Below are positions 39,697-49,100 of a DNA stretch of 64,000 nt, piece after piece. The number at the start of each line of letters is the position of its first letter. The first letter of the stretch is position 1. The translations under genes were made by a program, and so were the position numbers. The notes beneath the pieces were generated by a model, which had not been told where the DNA came from, did no database searches, and was given only the letters and a program-made list of their open reading frames with translations. This stretch comes from Brevibacillus laterosporus DSM 25. GTDB taxonomy: Bacteria > Bacillota > Bacilli > Brevibacillales > Brevibacillaceae. The DNA lies in the NCBI RefSeq assembly GCF_002706795.1, contig NZ_CP017705.1:1864001-1928000 (forward strand). Reading direction: 5' to 3'.

Positions 39697-40086
39697 CTAC
39701 CGCTCTATTTGATACGTTAAAAATACCGTATATAACAAATGACCAAAAAACCACATCAAGATATTACTCGCTGAATAAACACCTTGGCTAAGATACGTAA
39801 ATGGAAAGAACAAAATAAGAAAGGCTACATTCCACAAGGTTACATAGATGACAATCTTCTTCCCGTTCCCTTTCGGATAAAAATAGATAAACGCAAAGGC
39901 AACGACAACCGAAATCACCAAATGAATGAGAAAGGCTAGTAAGGGAGGTGTATTTTCCATCCCTGGAACATAAGTAACATCTAATAAAACCTGAAACGTA
40001 CTTGTTTGAAACAATCCATCTCCAATCGCTAAAAAAGCTGATAATAACAAACCAGAAAATAGCCCGTTAATAAGGGAGAACACCAT
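39697..40086 (-). CDS. Small membrane protein, unrecognised
   Basis: A 129-residue hydrophobic protein with about four membrane segments (NGLFSGLLLSAFLAI, FLIHLVISVVVAFAFIYFY, VIYVTLWNVAFLILFF, ILMWFFGHLLYTVFL). ATG 40086 follows AAGGGG at 8 nt. It starts 15 nt past ywiB and ends 77 nt before the activator gene. No family or function is recognised. Confidence 0.7.
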   Translation of the reverse strand: MVFSLINGLFSGLLLSAFLAIGDGLFQTSTFQVLLDVTYVPGMENTPPLLAFLIHLVISVVVAFAFIYFYPKGNGKKIVIYVTLWNVAFLILFFPFTYLSQGVYSASNILMWFFGHLLYTVFLTYQIER

Positions 40087-40101
40087 ACACACTACCCCTT
40101 T

Positions 40102-40518
40102 CTAATCCCATGCAATTTTCATGTCCCATTCGAATTCACCAACATACTGTCCACTCAACCATAATTGATAGGCAATAAACACATGAGTTGGTTTTTCACT
40201 TTGGTACGTTACTTTATATGTTCGAGTATGAGTATGCATCTGCATATTTCCGTAAGGACTGCTATACAAACTATCTGTGCCTTTCCCCTTTTCAAATATT
40301 TGCTTCATCTGCAAACTACCTTGGCGTAGCAATTGTGTACTATCTTCGTTAATACGTACAATATTGGATACCTCTCCCACTCCCTCAACCTGTTCTTTAT
40401 ATTGCAGGAACCAGGAAGAATTACGTAGAGAAGCTTTACCCGACATTTTTACATCTGTTTTGTCGGTTTGCCCTTCTGCTTTTTGTATGATAGATAAGGA
40501 TAATTGAACATCTTGCAT
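40102..40518 (-). CDS. ywiB: DUF1934/YwiB family beta-barrel protein
   Basis: A 138-residue cytoplasmic protein of alternating beta-strands without signal peptide. LYSSPYGNMQMHTHTRTYKV and QLWLSGQYVGEFEWDMKI are typical of YwiB, which has a lipocalin-like calycin fold. In B. subtilis ywiB precedes argS; argS is missing at this place here. Function unknown. Confidence 0.8.
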   Translation of the reverse strand: MQDVQLSLSIIQKAEGQTDKTDVKMSGKASLRNSSWFLQYKEQVEGVGEVSNIVRINEDSTQLLRQGSLQMKQIFEKGKGTDSLYSSPYGNMQMHTHTRTYKVTYQSEKPTHVFIAYQLWLSGQYVGEFEWDMKIAWD

Positions 40519-40641
40519 TCCGAAACCTCACTTTTATTTATCACTGTAGTATTTGTTTGTTTACCTTCCCTTTATTATAGGATAGTTTACCTTCTCGCTT
40601 CCATTTTTTCTTACCAAACAAGAGTGTTATGTATAACAATG

Positions 40642-40678
40642 AAAAAGGCAAGAAAGCACTCGGCTTTCTTGCCTTTTT
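40642..40678 (-). terminator. Terminator after speB
   Basis: Fifteen-base-pair perfect stem AAAAAGGCAAGAAAG with CTTTCTTGCCTTTTT and a 7-nt loop, about 36 nt past speB. A/T outer pairs make it work in either direction. Confidence 0.9.
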
Positions 40679-40714
40679 CCGTAATAGCCTGTATGACAAA
40701 ATGATGCTAGCTGG

Positions 40715-41584
40715 TTATTTTACAAAGCTTAATATCATCTCACGGAAAATTTTGGAGGCAACAATCTGTGTCATCTCACTATGATCATACACAGGTGCTA
40801 CTTCCACTAAATCAAATCCGACCACATTAGCTCCGTTGTTCGCCATAAAATGAATAGTATCTAGCAACTCACGAGACGTGATACCGCCAGCTTCTGTTGT
40901 ACCCGTACCAGGAGCAGCAGAAGGATCTAATACGTCAATATCAATCGTTAAATAAATGGGGCGATTTCCAATGGTAGGAAGGACTTGTTTAACAGGCTCC
41001 AATACATCGTACTTGTATAAATGCATGTTTTCCTTCGCCCAATCAAACTCTTCTTTCATCCCACTACGGATTCCAAACGAATAAACGTTTTTGCCTCCAA
41101 GTAAATTGCACGCCTTTTTAATTGGAGTGGAATGGGAGTACTCATAGCCTTCATAGTTATCTCTAAGATCGGTGTGTGCATCAAAATGGAAGATAACTAA
41201 ATCCTCGTACTTGTCATGCATGGCTTGAATCACTGGCCACGTAACCAAGTGTTCACCGCCCATACCAACAGGGATTTTATTATCAGCTAATACTTTCGCA
41301 ACGAACTCTCGAATCGCTTGGAGACTGCCTTCCACATTTCCAAAAGGTAGAGGAATATCTCCAGCGTCAAAATACTTCACTTCTTCCAATAGCCTGTCCA
41401 AATAAGGACTGTATTCTTCTAAGCCAATGGAGACTTCGCGAATACGTGAAGGGCCGAAACGAGAGCCTGGACGGAAGCTTACTGTCCAATCCATAGGCAT
41501 GCCATAAATGACTGCTTGACTCTCTTCATAGTTTTGATGGCTGCGAATAAACACATTGCCAGAATAAGCTTCATCAAAACGCAT
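40715..41584 (-). CDS. speB: Agmatinase
   Basis: Mn-dependent hydrolysis of agmatine to putrescine and urea. The 289 residues carry the ureohydrolase metal motifs GGEHLVTWP, HFDAHTDLRD and IDIDVLDPSAAPGTGT. ATG 41584 follows AGGGGG. It starts 11 nt past speE, so putrescine formation and its conversion to spermidine form one operon, as in B. subtilis. Confidence 0.95.
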   Translation of the reverse strand: MRFDEAYSGNVFIRSHQNYEESQAVIYGMPMDWTVSFRPGSRFGPSRIREVSIGLEEYSPYLDRLLEEVKYFDAGDIPLPFGNVEGSLQAIREFVAKVLADNKIPVGMGGEHLVTWPVIQAMHDKYEDLVIFHFDAHTDLRDNYEGYEYSHSTPIKKACNLLGGKNVYSFGIRSGMKEEFDWAKENMHLYKYDVLEPVKQVLPTIGNRPIYLTIDIDVLDPSAAPGTGTTEAGGITSRELLDTIHFMANNGANVVGFDLVEVAPVYDHSEMTQIVASKIFREMILSFVK

Positions 41585-41595
41585 CTCTCTACCCC

Positions 41596-42435
41596 CTAGT
41601 CGCGAGTCAGTTCAGCTACAAAGTTAGGAAGCTGAAACACTGCTTTATGAATATCTTTGTTATAGTATTTGGTATCCATATCTTTGATCGTAGATGGATC
41701 TACTGCCAACGGATCATATTTCTTAGAAGCAATCGTAAAGCTCCACAGACCTGATGGATAAGTTGGAATGCTTGCTGTATACAAACGAGTCACTGGGAAG
41801 ATAGAAGATAAGTCTTTGAATACTCGTTTGATTAATTCACGGTTAAACCAAGGTGATTCTGTCTGTGCAACCATGATTCCGTCTGGTTTTAGGGCATCAG
41901 CGATTCCTTGATAAAAGCCTTTCTCAAACAGGCCCACGGCTGGACCAACTGGCTCTGTAGAGTCAACCATGATTACATCATATTCACCTTTGTGATCATG
42001 AATATGTTTAATTCCATCGATAACTTGCACATCGACACGCGGGTTTCCCATTAAATCTTTCGCAATCTCTGGGAAATATTTTTTGGAGGCTTCAATCACT
42101 CCGCCGTCAATTTCAGCCAGTACAGCTTTTTCTACGGAAGCATGCTTAACGATTTCACGAATTGCTCCTCCGTCTCCTCCGCCCACAACTAATACTTTCT
42201 TAGGATTAGGGTGGGTATTAAGAGCAATGTGAGTAATCATTTCATGGTAAACAAACTCATCAACGTCCGTAGTCATTACCATACCGTCCAGTACAAGCAT
42301 ACGTCCAAATTGATTGGTATTGATAATATCTAACTGTTGAAAATCAGTTTTCTCACTATATAGTGTCTCAGAGATTTTTGTTGTAATCCCGTGATTTTCC
42401 GTTTGCTTCTCAGTGTACCATAGTTCCATGTTCAT
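41596..42435 (-). CDS. speE: Spermidine synthase
   Basis: Transfers the aminopropyl group of decarboxylated SAM to putrescine. The 279 residues contain [14 protein letters not shown] (cofactor loop, residues about 80-93), [13 protein letters not shown] with the catalytic Asp, and the N-terminal [11 protein letters not shown] typical of the family. ATG 42435 follows AAGGAGG at 11 nt; a second ATG at 42429 is possible. First gene of the speE-speB operon. Confidence 0.96.
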   Translation of the reverse strand: MNMELWYTEKQTENHGITTKISETLYSEKTDFQQLDIINTNQFGRMLVLDGMVMTTDVDEFVYHEMITHIALNTHPNPKKVLVVGGGDGGAIREIVKHASVEKAVLAEIDGGVIEASKKYFPEIAKDLMGNPRVDVQVIDGIKHIHDHKGEYDVIMVDSTEPVGPAVGLFEKGFYQGIADALKPDGIMVAQTESPWFNRELIKRVFKDLSSIFPVTRLYTASIPTYPSGLWSFTIASKKYDPLAVDPSTIKDMDTKYYNKDIHKAVFQLPNFVAELTRD

Positions 42436-42770
42436 AATTAATGAAGCCTCCTTTTTAACCGAATCATTTCATGTTGATGAATGATGTAACGAAGATCACA
42501 TAATGCATCAACAAAATGAATTATAGAGGGTACCCCCCAAAAAGCAAGTATTTTTTGTCTTTTCATCCGATATTTTTCTTACTTCACTGGTTTTTCAGAA
42601 CAAATAGCTTTTTGAAAAAGGATTGCTAGAGATTTCCTCATTTTTTGTAAAACCTTTATAGAACGGGCGATACCGGCTTCATATAGTATGAAAATATGCT
42701 GAATTACCTATACTATTTATTAAGATTTTTCCTAGTATTACCAAACTGTACAGAAAGGACGTGTCTTTTC
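42436..42770. other. Divergent intergenic region speE/pbpG
   Basis: About 335 bases hold the control regions of speE (left) and pbpG (right). A run of A/T-rich sequence is present; the only promoter I can argue for is the forespore-type site at 42686-42715. No riboswitch or RNA gene is recognised. Confidence 0.4.
42686..42715 (+). promoter_or_regulatory. Possible forespore (sigma-G/F class) promoter of pbpG
   Basis: GTATG, 18 nt, TATACTA resembles the sigma-G pattern GYATR, 17-18 nt, CATNNTA with one mismatch, 55 nt before the start. B. subtilis pbpG is a forespore gene. Confidence 0.35.
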
Positions 42771-44813
42771 ATGGAAGTCATCCGCGAGCATCCATTACTT
42801 CGTTGGCTTAGGCGGGTCAAACTTTTTTTAAAAATTCTAGGTCTTACCATGCTAGCGGCTGCATTATCCATCCTATTTCTGGTCTTATATTTACGTTCTC
42901 AACCAATGCCCGCCACAGTTATTCATCAAACATCAACCATCTACGCAGGTAACGGAGAAGTTATAGATAGTATTCACAGAGGAGAAAATCGTTATGTCGT
43001 CACATTAGACAATATTTCTCCTTATTTAGTGAAAGCTACTCTTTCCATTGAGGATCGTTATTTTTACCAGCATATGGGCATTGATCTAAAAAGGACTGCT
43101 AAAGCAGCTTACGTGAACATTGCCGAAATGAACAAAGCTCAAGGTGCCAGCACGATTACACAACAGCTAGCTCGCAATCTATATTTGAGTCACGAGAAGA
43201 CCTGGACACGTAAGGCAAAAGAAGCCTTACTGACTTTACAACTAGAGCTTAATTATTCAAAAGATGAAATTTTAGCAATGTACATGAATCAAATCTATTA
43301 CGGACATTCTGCCTATGGTGCAGAAGCCGCCGCTGGAACCTACTTTGGCAAAAAAGCGAAAGAATTGACGCTCGCAGAGAGCTCTATGTTAGCAGGAATT
43401 CCAAAAGGTCCTACCTATTATTCACCTATTACTAATTTTGATAATGCTAAAAAGCGTCAAAAATTAATCTTGTCTGCCATGCACCGTGATGGATATATTA
43501 CCGAAAAACAAATGCGGGAGGCTTACGAGCAGAAATTAACGTTCCGGTCCCCCCAGGAAGCACAGAAGACTTCTATAGCTCCTTATTTTCGAGATTATAT
43601 TCTTGCTTTAGCAAAGGATAAATACGGCATCAGTGAAGAAGCAGTTCAGAACGGCGGATTAAAAATTTACACCACCTTAGATGTTACAACCCAAAAGAAA
43701 GCGGAAGAAGCTATCTTAAAAAACATGCCTAAAAATAATCAAGAATTACAGGTAGCTTTAATAGCCATTGATCCTAAAACGGGGTTCATTAAAGCAATGG
43801 TAGGTGGCCGTGATTATAAAAAAAGCCAATTCAATCGTGTATTGAGTAAACGACAACCCGGTTCTACCTTTAAGCCAATCATGTATTTATCCGCTTTAGA
43901 TAATGGTTTTACTCCATTAACATTGATGAAGAGTGAGCCGACTGTCTTTACTTACGAAAATGGACAAGAATACGTTCCCAGTAACTATGGCAATAAATTC
44001 ACGAATACCTTTATTACCATGCAAGAAGCCATCGCCACATCAGATAATATTTATGCTGTCAAAACGATTAATCAATTAACACCACAAAAAACAGTAGACG
44101 AGGCTAGAAAACTGGGGATAACTAGTCCCCTACAGGCTGTACCTTCCCTTGCTTTAGGAACATCGCCTATTTCTCCCTTGGAATTGACAGCGGCGTACAG
44201 TACGATTGCAAATAATGGATCATACATTACACCAATAGCTATTTTGAAAATTATGGATAACACAGGTGCCATTTTAGCTGAGGATTCCTCTACGCATGTC
44301 CCTGTGGCAGATCCAAGTAGTTCATATGTATTAAATCAGATGATGCAGACCGTTTTTAGCGATACACGTGGTACAGCTAATCGAGTTGCCGCACAAATTA
44401 ACCGTCCAGTCGCTGGGAAAACAGGGTCTACTGACTATGACTCCTGGATAAGTGGATTTACACCCCAGCTAGTAACCAGTGTATGGACAGGCTATGACGA
44501 AGGGAAGAAGATTGATCCGATCAAGGATGCACGTCTAGCGGCACCACTTTGGGCCGATTTCATGGAAAGAGCTCTGCATAATCAACCTCCTAGCCAATTT
44601 AATGCTCCTACCGGTGTCGTATCGGTTTACATAGACCCAGTAACCAAAAAATTGGCTACCCAAAACTGCCCGCATGCACAGGTCATGTATTTTAAAGCAG
44701 GTACAGAACCTCAGGATTACTGTTCTGAGCATATTCCTGAACAAGAATTACCTAACCCAAAGCCACCTGAAAAAGAAAAAAAATCATTGTGGAACAAATT
44801 GTGGGGCAGATAA
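42771..44813 (+). CDS. pbpG: Class A penicillin-binding protein (PbpG/PBP2d type)
   Basis: Bifunctional peptidoglycan polymerase and transpeptidase, 680 residues from ATG 42771 (AAAGGA at 11 nt). One N-terminal membrane anchor (ILGLTMLAAALSILFLVLYL), then GT51 (SIEDRYFYQHMGID catalytic Glu, GASTITQQLARNLYL), then transpeptidase with SxxK in GSTFKPI, SDN and KTGS. A short C-terminal Pro/Lys-rich tail follows. The location next to speE and ywhD is that of B. subtilis pbpG, which acts in spore wall synthesis. The only long plus-strand gene in the central region. Confidence 0.93.
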   Translation: MEVIREHPLLRWLRRVKLFLKILGLTMLAAALSILFLVLYLRSQPMPATVIHQTSTIYAGNGEVIDSIHRGENRYVVTLDNISPYLVKATLSIEDRYFYQHMGIDLKRTAKAAYVNIAEMNKAQGASTITQQLARNLYLSHEKTWTRKAKEALLTLQLELNYSKDEILAMYMNQIYYGHSAYGAEAAAGTYFGKKAKELTLAESSMLAGIPKGPTYYSPITNFDNAKKRQKLILSAMHRDGYITEKQMREAYEQKLTFRSPQEAQKTSIAPYFRDYILALAKDKYGISEEAVQNGGLKIYTTLDVTTQKKAEEAILKNMPKNNQELQVALIAIDPKTGFIKAMVGGRDYKKSQFNRVLSKRQPGSTFKPIMYLSALDNGFTPLTLMKSEPTVFTYENGQEYVPSNYGNKFTNTFITMQEAIATSDNIYAVKTINQLTPQKTVDEARKLGITSPLQAVPSLALGTSPISPLELTAAYSTIANNGSYITPIAILKIMDNTGAILAEDSSTHVPVADPSSSYVLNQMMQTVFSDTRGTANRVAAQINRPVAGKTGSTDYDSWISGFTPQLVTSVWTGYDEGKKIDPIKDARLAAPLWADFMERALHNQPPSQFNAPTGVVSVYIDPVTKKLATQNCPHAQVMYFKAGTEPQDYCSEHIPEQELPNPKPPEKEKKSLWNKLWGR

Positions 44814-44830
44814 TATGTAAGCTTTTTGAA

Positions 44831-44873
44831 AAAGGGGCTACCTATGGATCACTATGTGATTAGGTACCCCTTT
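44831..44873 (+). terminator. Terminator after pbpG
   Basis: Stem AAAGGGG-TACCTA with TAGGTA-CCCCTTT (one bulged C) and an inner ATCAC/GTGAT stem, starting 18 nt past the stop. The T run after it (GTTCT) is weak. Confidence 0.65.
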
Positions 44874-44962
44874 GTTCTAAAGCTTTTTGCTTTTGCATTT
44901 ATGTTGTTTCTTCCTCTGGCTAACAGCTATGCCTTGGTTTGATATTTCTCTACTTTGTTATC

Positions 44963-45184
44963 TTATTGTTCCCCGCCACCAATAACACCATTTCCATCGG
45001 TAAATATGTGGTCATTATAAACAGTAATAAGCCCACTTTGTTCCAATTTATCTAACACTTCAAAAAGACTTTCTCGCTTTCCTGCTGGTAGCTTACGAAT
45101 AAAATTATTAATTTCTTGCGGTGGTACGTTGTTACGAAAATGCACTCCACCATGTTTGACAAAATGATCATTTTGATTATCCAA
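44963..45184 (-). CDS. Small orphan protein, 73 residues
   Basis: Start at TTG 45184 is favoured by GGGGGAG at 6 nt; the frame extends to ATG 45238 without a ribosome site. The peptide begins MDNQNDHFVKHGGVHF and contains PPQEINNFIRKLPAGKRE then LEQSGLITVYNDHIFTDG, ending in a Gly-rich tail. The middle looks like a short helical wing domain. No family is recognised. It lies between pbpG (convergent) and ywhD. Confidence 0.6.
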   Translation of the reverse strand: MDNQNDHFVKHGGVHFRNNVPPQEINNFIRKLPAGKRESLFEVLDKLEQSGLITVYNDHIFTDGNGVIGGGEQ

Positions 45185-45271
45185 GGCATTCTCCCCCTTT
45201 GAGAAGATAAAGTAATGATATGCCTTCTTAGTGTGCATCCCTACCGCTAATTCATAACCTACAAATTAAGA

Positions 45272-45306
45272 CAAACAGGGAGTGACTTATTGTCGCTCCC
45301 TGTTTG
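45272..45306 (-). terminator. Strong hairpin upstream of the 73-residue gene
   Basis: Fifteen-base-pair stem CAAACAGGGAGCGAC with GTCACTCCCTGTTTG (one G-U) and a 5-nt loop. No good T run on either side, so it may be an mRNA boundary rather than a full terminator. Confidence 0.5.
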
Positions 45307-45412
45307 CTGACCTAGTGCTTTTTATATACAAATCTAAGTTTACCCTTTTTTTGTTTCTTCGTACAATTCTTTTGCACGTTGTTCACACAGCGTTCATTTT
45401 TCCCTAATAAAA

Positions 45413-45430
45413 ACCAGATTTTCAACTGGT
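45413..45430 (-). terminator. Terminator after ywhD
   Basis: Five-base-pair stem ACCAG with CTGGT, 8-nt loop, followed by TTTTTATTA on the minus strand, 13 nt past the ywhD stop. Confidence 0.55.
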
Positions 45431-45443
45431 GCCCATTTGAAAA

Positions 45444-45959
45444 CTATGACTGTATCTCTAAGCTCTGCTTAAGTTCTTCAGACGAATTTGCCCACATGTC
45501 TGAATTGTGTTCCATCAACAATTTCCGCAATGCTACTTTTTCGGTTTCCCCTAGCTCATTCACCATGAGTTTACGCTTCATAGCAGCATCCATGCGGTTA
45601 ACGTGATCTACCAATAGTTTGTATCCACGACGTGCTTCACGGTCAACCTCCATATAACAAGCAGTTACACCGGCATAGTAAGGTCCCTCTTCTTTGCGGT
45701 CAATGGTAACCCAGACGATCCAGTACGGTTTTCCATTCGGAACATCTTCCTTATTCGTGGAAAATTTGATGCCTCGTTCAACAGTACTCTTGGCATGCAT
45801 CGCTCCCATGTCAATGTAGGCATCATTTCCCTCTACATCGATAATGACAGCAGAAACATGACTTAAGTCAAGCACACCTTGACCGAATCCACCATGAACA
45901 TCTGTCTTTTTACTCACAATAGTAAATCCGTTATTTTTTTTATTATCAAATAAATTCAT
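45444..45959 (-). CDS. ywhD: YwhD family protein
   Basis: A 171-residue cytoplasmic protein starting MNLFDNKKNNGFTIVSKKT. AVIIDVEGNDAYIDMGAMHAKS and PYWIVWVTIDRKEEGPYYAGV are the YwhD signature regions; its function is not known. ATG 45959 follows AGGGG. The pbpG-ywhD neighbourhood is as in B. subtilis, after which the accessory cassette begins. Confidence 0.85.
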   Translation of the reverse strand: MNLFDNKKNNGFTIVSKKTDVHGGFGQGVLDLSHVSAVIIDVEGNDAYIDMGAMHAKSTVERGIKFSTNKEDVPNGKPYWIVWVTIDRKEEGPYYAGVTACYMEVDREARRGYKLLVDHVNRMDAAMKRKLMVNELGETEKVALRKLLMEHNSDMWANSSEELKQSLEIQS

Positions 45960-46162
45960 GTTATCACCAACCCCTAAAAAGATCTTCTGTCTATTCTACC
46001 CTGAAAGCTTATACTCGTGCAATTTTTAGGGTGCATGGATAGCGCTTGTTGAATTCCATGTAGTCTATTTATAGGGAGTAAAAAATTGATCCTTGTGACT
46101 GTTTGCTGTAGCAAATTGGCTAGGTATGATTTTTTAACCATTTTAACATTAATATTTAGCAT

Positions 46163-49100
46163 TTATTTTGTAATGTGATTACGGAGTCCTTGACGCTCCC
46201 ATGCATTGGCAATGATCGTAAAAATAGCACGATAATCCCCTACAGAATGTCCCAAGCTTTTCGTTTTTTGAGGATAGGAAAACCCCTTTTTTACCCCAAA
46301 GGTAAATTCTATCTGAAATTGCACACCATAGCTTTTTCCCTTTTCCAAGCCTCTTTGCTTATGGCCCATTAATGGATTATCTATGCCTACTTCACGTTTT
46401 CCCAGCTTATCAACGATCTGTTCCCCTCCCTTCCATAAGGCAGGACTAATCTGTCGCAATGATAATTGAGTTTGTAATAAATCATTTTGCTTTCCTTGTT
46501 CCGCAATCCAAGCATTGGCTGAAACAATCACAGGAAGCTTTTTGCTGACAGGATGTTTATGTCTCTCTTCAAGTATCACTCTAGTTAAAATTCGTTCCCC
46601 TGCATAGAAATCATTTGGCTTACTTGCTGGGTATCGATCACGTGCATGATATTCCTTCCATTCTTCTGTATGCTCAATTATCCCTTTTCCATTTGGTTCA
46701 AACACTTGAAACTCTTGCTGGGCGCCTTCTACTCTTATCGTATACCGATTAGCAATCTCGTACTGATCTCGCTCCTCTGTACACTTCTTTCCTATTGGAT
46801 TACCACTTTCATCCTCTTTTTCTATAGGTTCATCACATATTTTATAGCTTACGTCTAGCTTGATTGAATAAGGAACCTTAATTTGAAAACCATCTGCATC
46901 TACAATGTACTGTACTGTTTGTAAAACATCTCCCCAAGTAGTTTGGGTTGGATTTATCGCTTTTGTATAAGGATATGATTGAACTTCCTTTTGCGGATCA
47001 ATCTGATAACTTTCCTGCTGACTTGGTCCCACTACCTTCAATCCAATAAGAGAAGGCCATACAGTTGAAGGACTATTTCTTGCTTGAAATGGACTCGGTA
47101 CTGCATGTACTGTAATATCCTCGTATCCTTTGGTGCCTAACATGTTTTCGATTTGAGCTGTCCTTTCCCGAACAGCTTTGTCAATTTCTCCATCAATCTT
47201 CAAAAATGCTTGATTGATAACCACTTGATCGATTTTCACATCAATTCGCATCGGTTCCTTTTCCCAAACACCGTCCTTTTTTCCTTGTAGGAAGCGATGA
47301 CCAGAATCATACAATTCTAGCTGAAGGGCACCACCACTTATTTCTCCACCTGGATAGCAATTCGGACAATCAGGAATACCTGCTTTTATCACTTCAATCG
47401 TTATTTCATACGTGCAATTATCAAGTAATGCCGATCTACTGTTGATCGTTCCCTTAATGTTATAAACACCTGGCTGTAGCATAGGAAGTTTGAGGAAGCC
47501 TAATTCTTCCCTAGGCTGAAATATTTCTGGGAAAATGGACCATTTTACATATTGAATAGTCCCCTTCCAATCGTCAGCATTATCATTAATCAATAAAACT
47601 GACTTGGTTCCTTCAACAATTGTCAGTTTTTGCTGGTTCACATTATAAGTAAACTTGATCGGCTCATCTTGTAATAAATGAATAAAATAACTAGAGCAAT
47701 CTACTGTCTGATTAGGGTCAATAACCAATGTAAACGTGAAGCTACACCCCTGTAGCTGAGGGTATCTTGGATCATTTACTTTGGCAGTGATAATGTAGGT
47801 GCCCACTCCCGTTTGCTTACCGATAAACCTATCTTTAAAGTTACGTGCCATATTTGGGAGATCAGATGACCAGTCTGCCTGAATAACTGAAGTTCCAATG
47901 GTTTGTTCCGCTTGGGAACTATTATCGGTAATCAATATCGCCCATTCTTCCAAACTAGCTACGCGAAACTTTTTGGTTCTCTTATTCATATCATGGTAGT
48001 ATTCATTGGTTGCTTTGTTATAAAAATGCAAGTAAATATCATCGCATCCTTTGCCTTTACCCACAATTTTAATAGTCTTCAGACACTCTCTTCCGTTCTG
48101 TAATGCTTTTATTTCTAACAGATATGTTACTTCTACGTTATCCATAAAACTATAAAGAAAAGGCTTTCCCGTTGCCTCAGCCACCAGACTTCCAGATTGA
48201 GATAGTTTCCACGACATTCCTACATCCTTATCAGAGTTCTCGGATAAGCTCTGTATGTGGATATTATTCATTCTTCCTACTTCAATGTTAACTTGATTCT
48301 GACCATCCACTCTCTTTATATCTACTTTATCTCCATTCACATATGCTTCCATGGTTACATCGTCACAAGTAAACCCGCCTACATAAATTTTGAACTCCTT
48401 CTTACACTCTAACCCGTCTTTCTTAAAAATAGCAGTCAATGTATAACTCTCGTCTATCAGATCAATAAATTCGTGGTCGAAACTAGTTCCAGTCCATTTG
48501 GTAATTGCCTTTTTGTCCCTATCTCGGGTCAAAACCCAATCTCCCCTGAAATTATCATTATCAAACAAATAGCCACTAAATCTAACGTACTGTTTGCCTG
48601 GCTTTAAGGTCAGGGTTCGATGATCCAACAATACCGTCTTTTCATTTATCTCGACATGAACTGTAAAGTCTGTACATGTGGGCGCTTTTACTTCGACGGT
48701 AATTTTCCAACTAGGACAATCAGAGAAATCATCATCGGAATTGTACGTCCAAATTTCATATTTTCCTATTTGATCAAACGTTACTTGTTCTTGGTTAGCA
48801 TACTTTCGCATGGTCGGTAGCTTTAGATGATTGGTCGGACTATTCCTCCACACATAACGATCTTTTCCCCCACGGTCATCATGATCCAAATACCGATTTA
48901 ATGTGTAAGTACTACCATCCGGCTTTTTAATCTTCCATAAAAGATAAACAGGTGTATGGAAGTCATCCTCAAACTGGTGGGAAGCGTAAATTTCTAGCTC
49001 ACCATGTAAGGGAACCTCAATTGTTTTCCCGGATACAATTTGCTCATTCCCTCGCTTATCATACGAATAGATTGGACAATTAATCTTGTCAGATTTCCAG

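Noticed and set aside
45974-46162. 62-codon minus-strand frame after the giant gene
   Set aside because: No ribosome site, no recognisable domain and A/T-rich intergenic composition.
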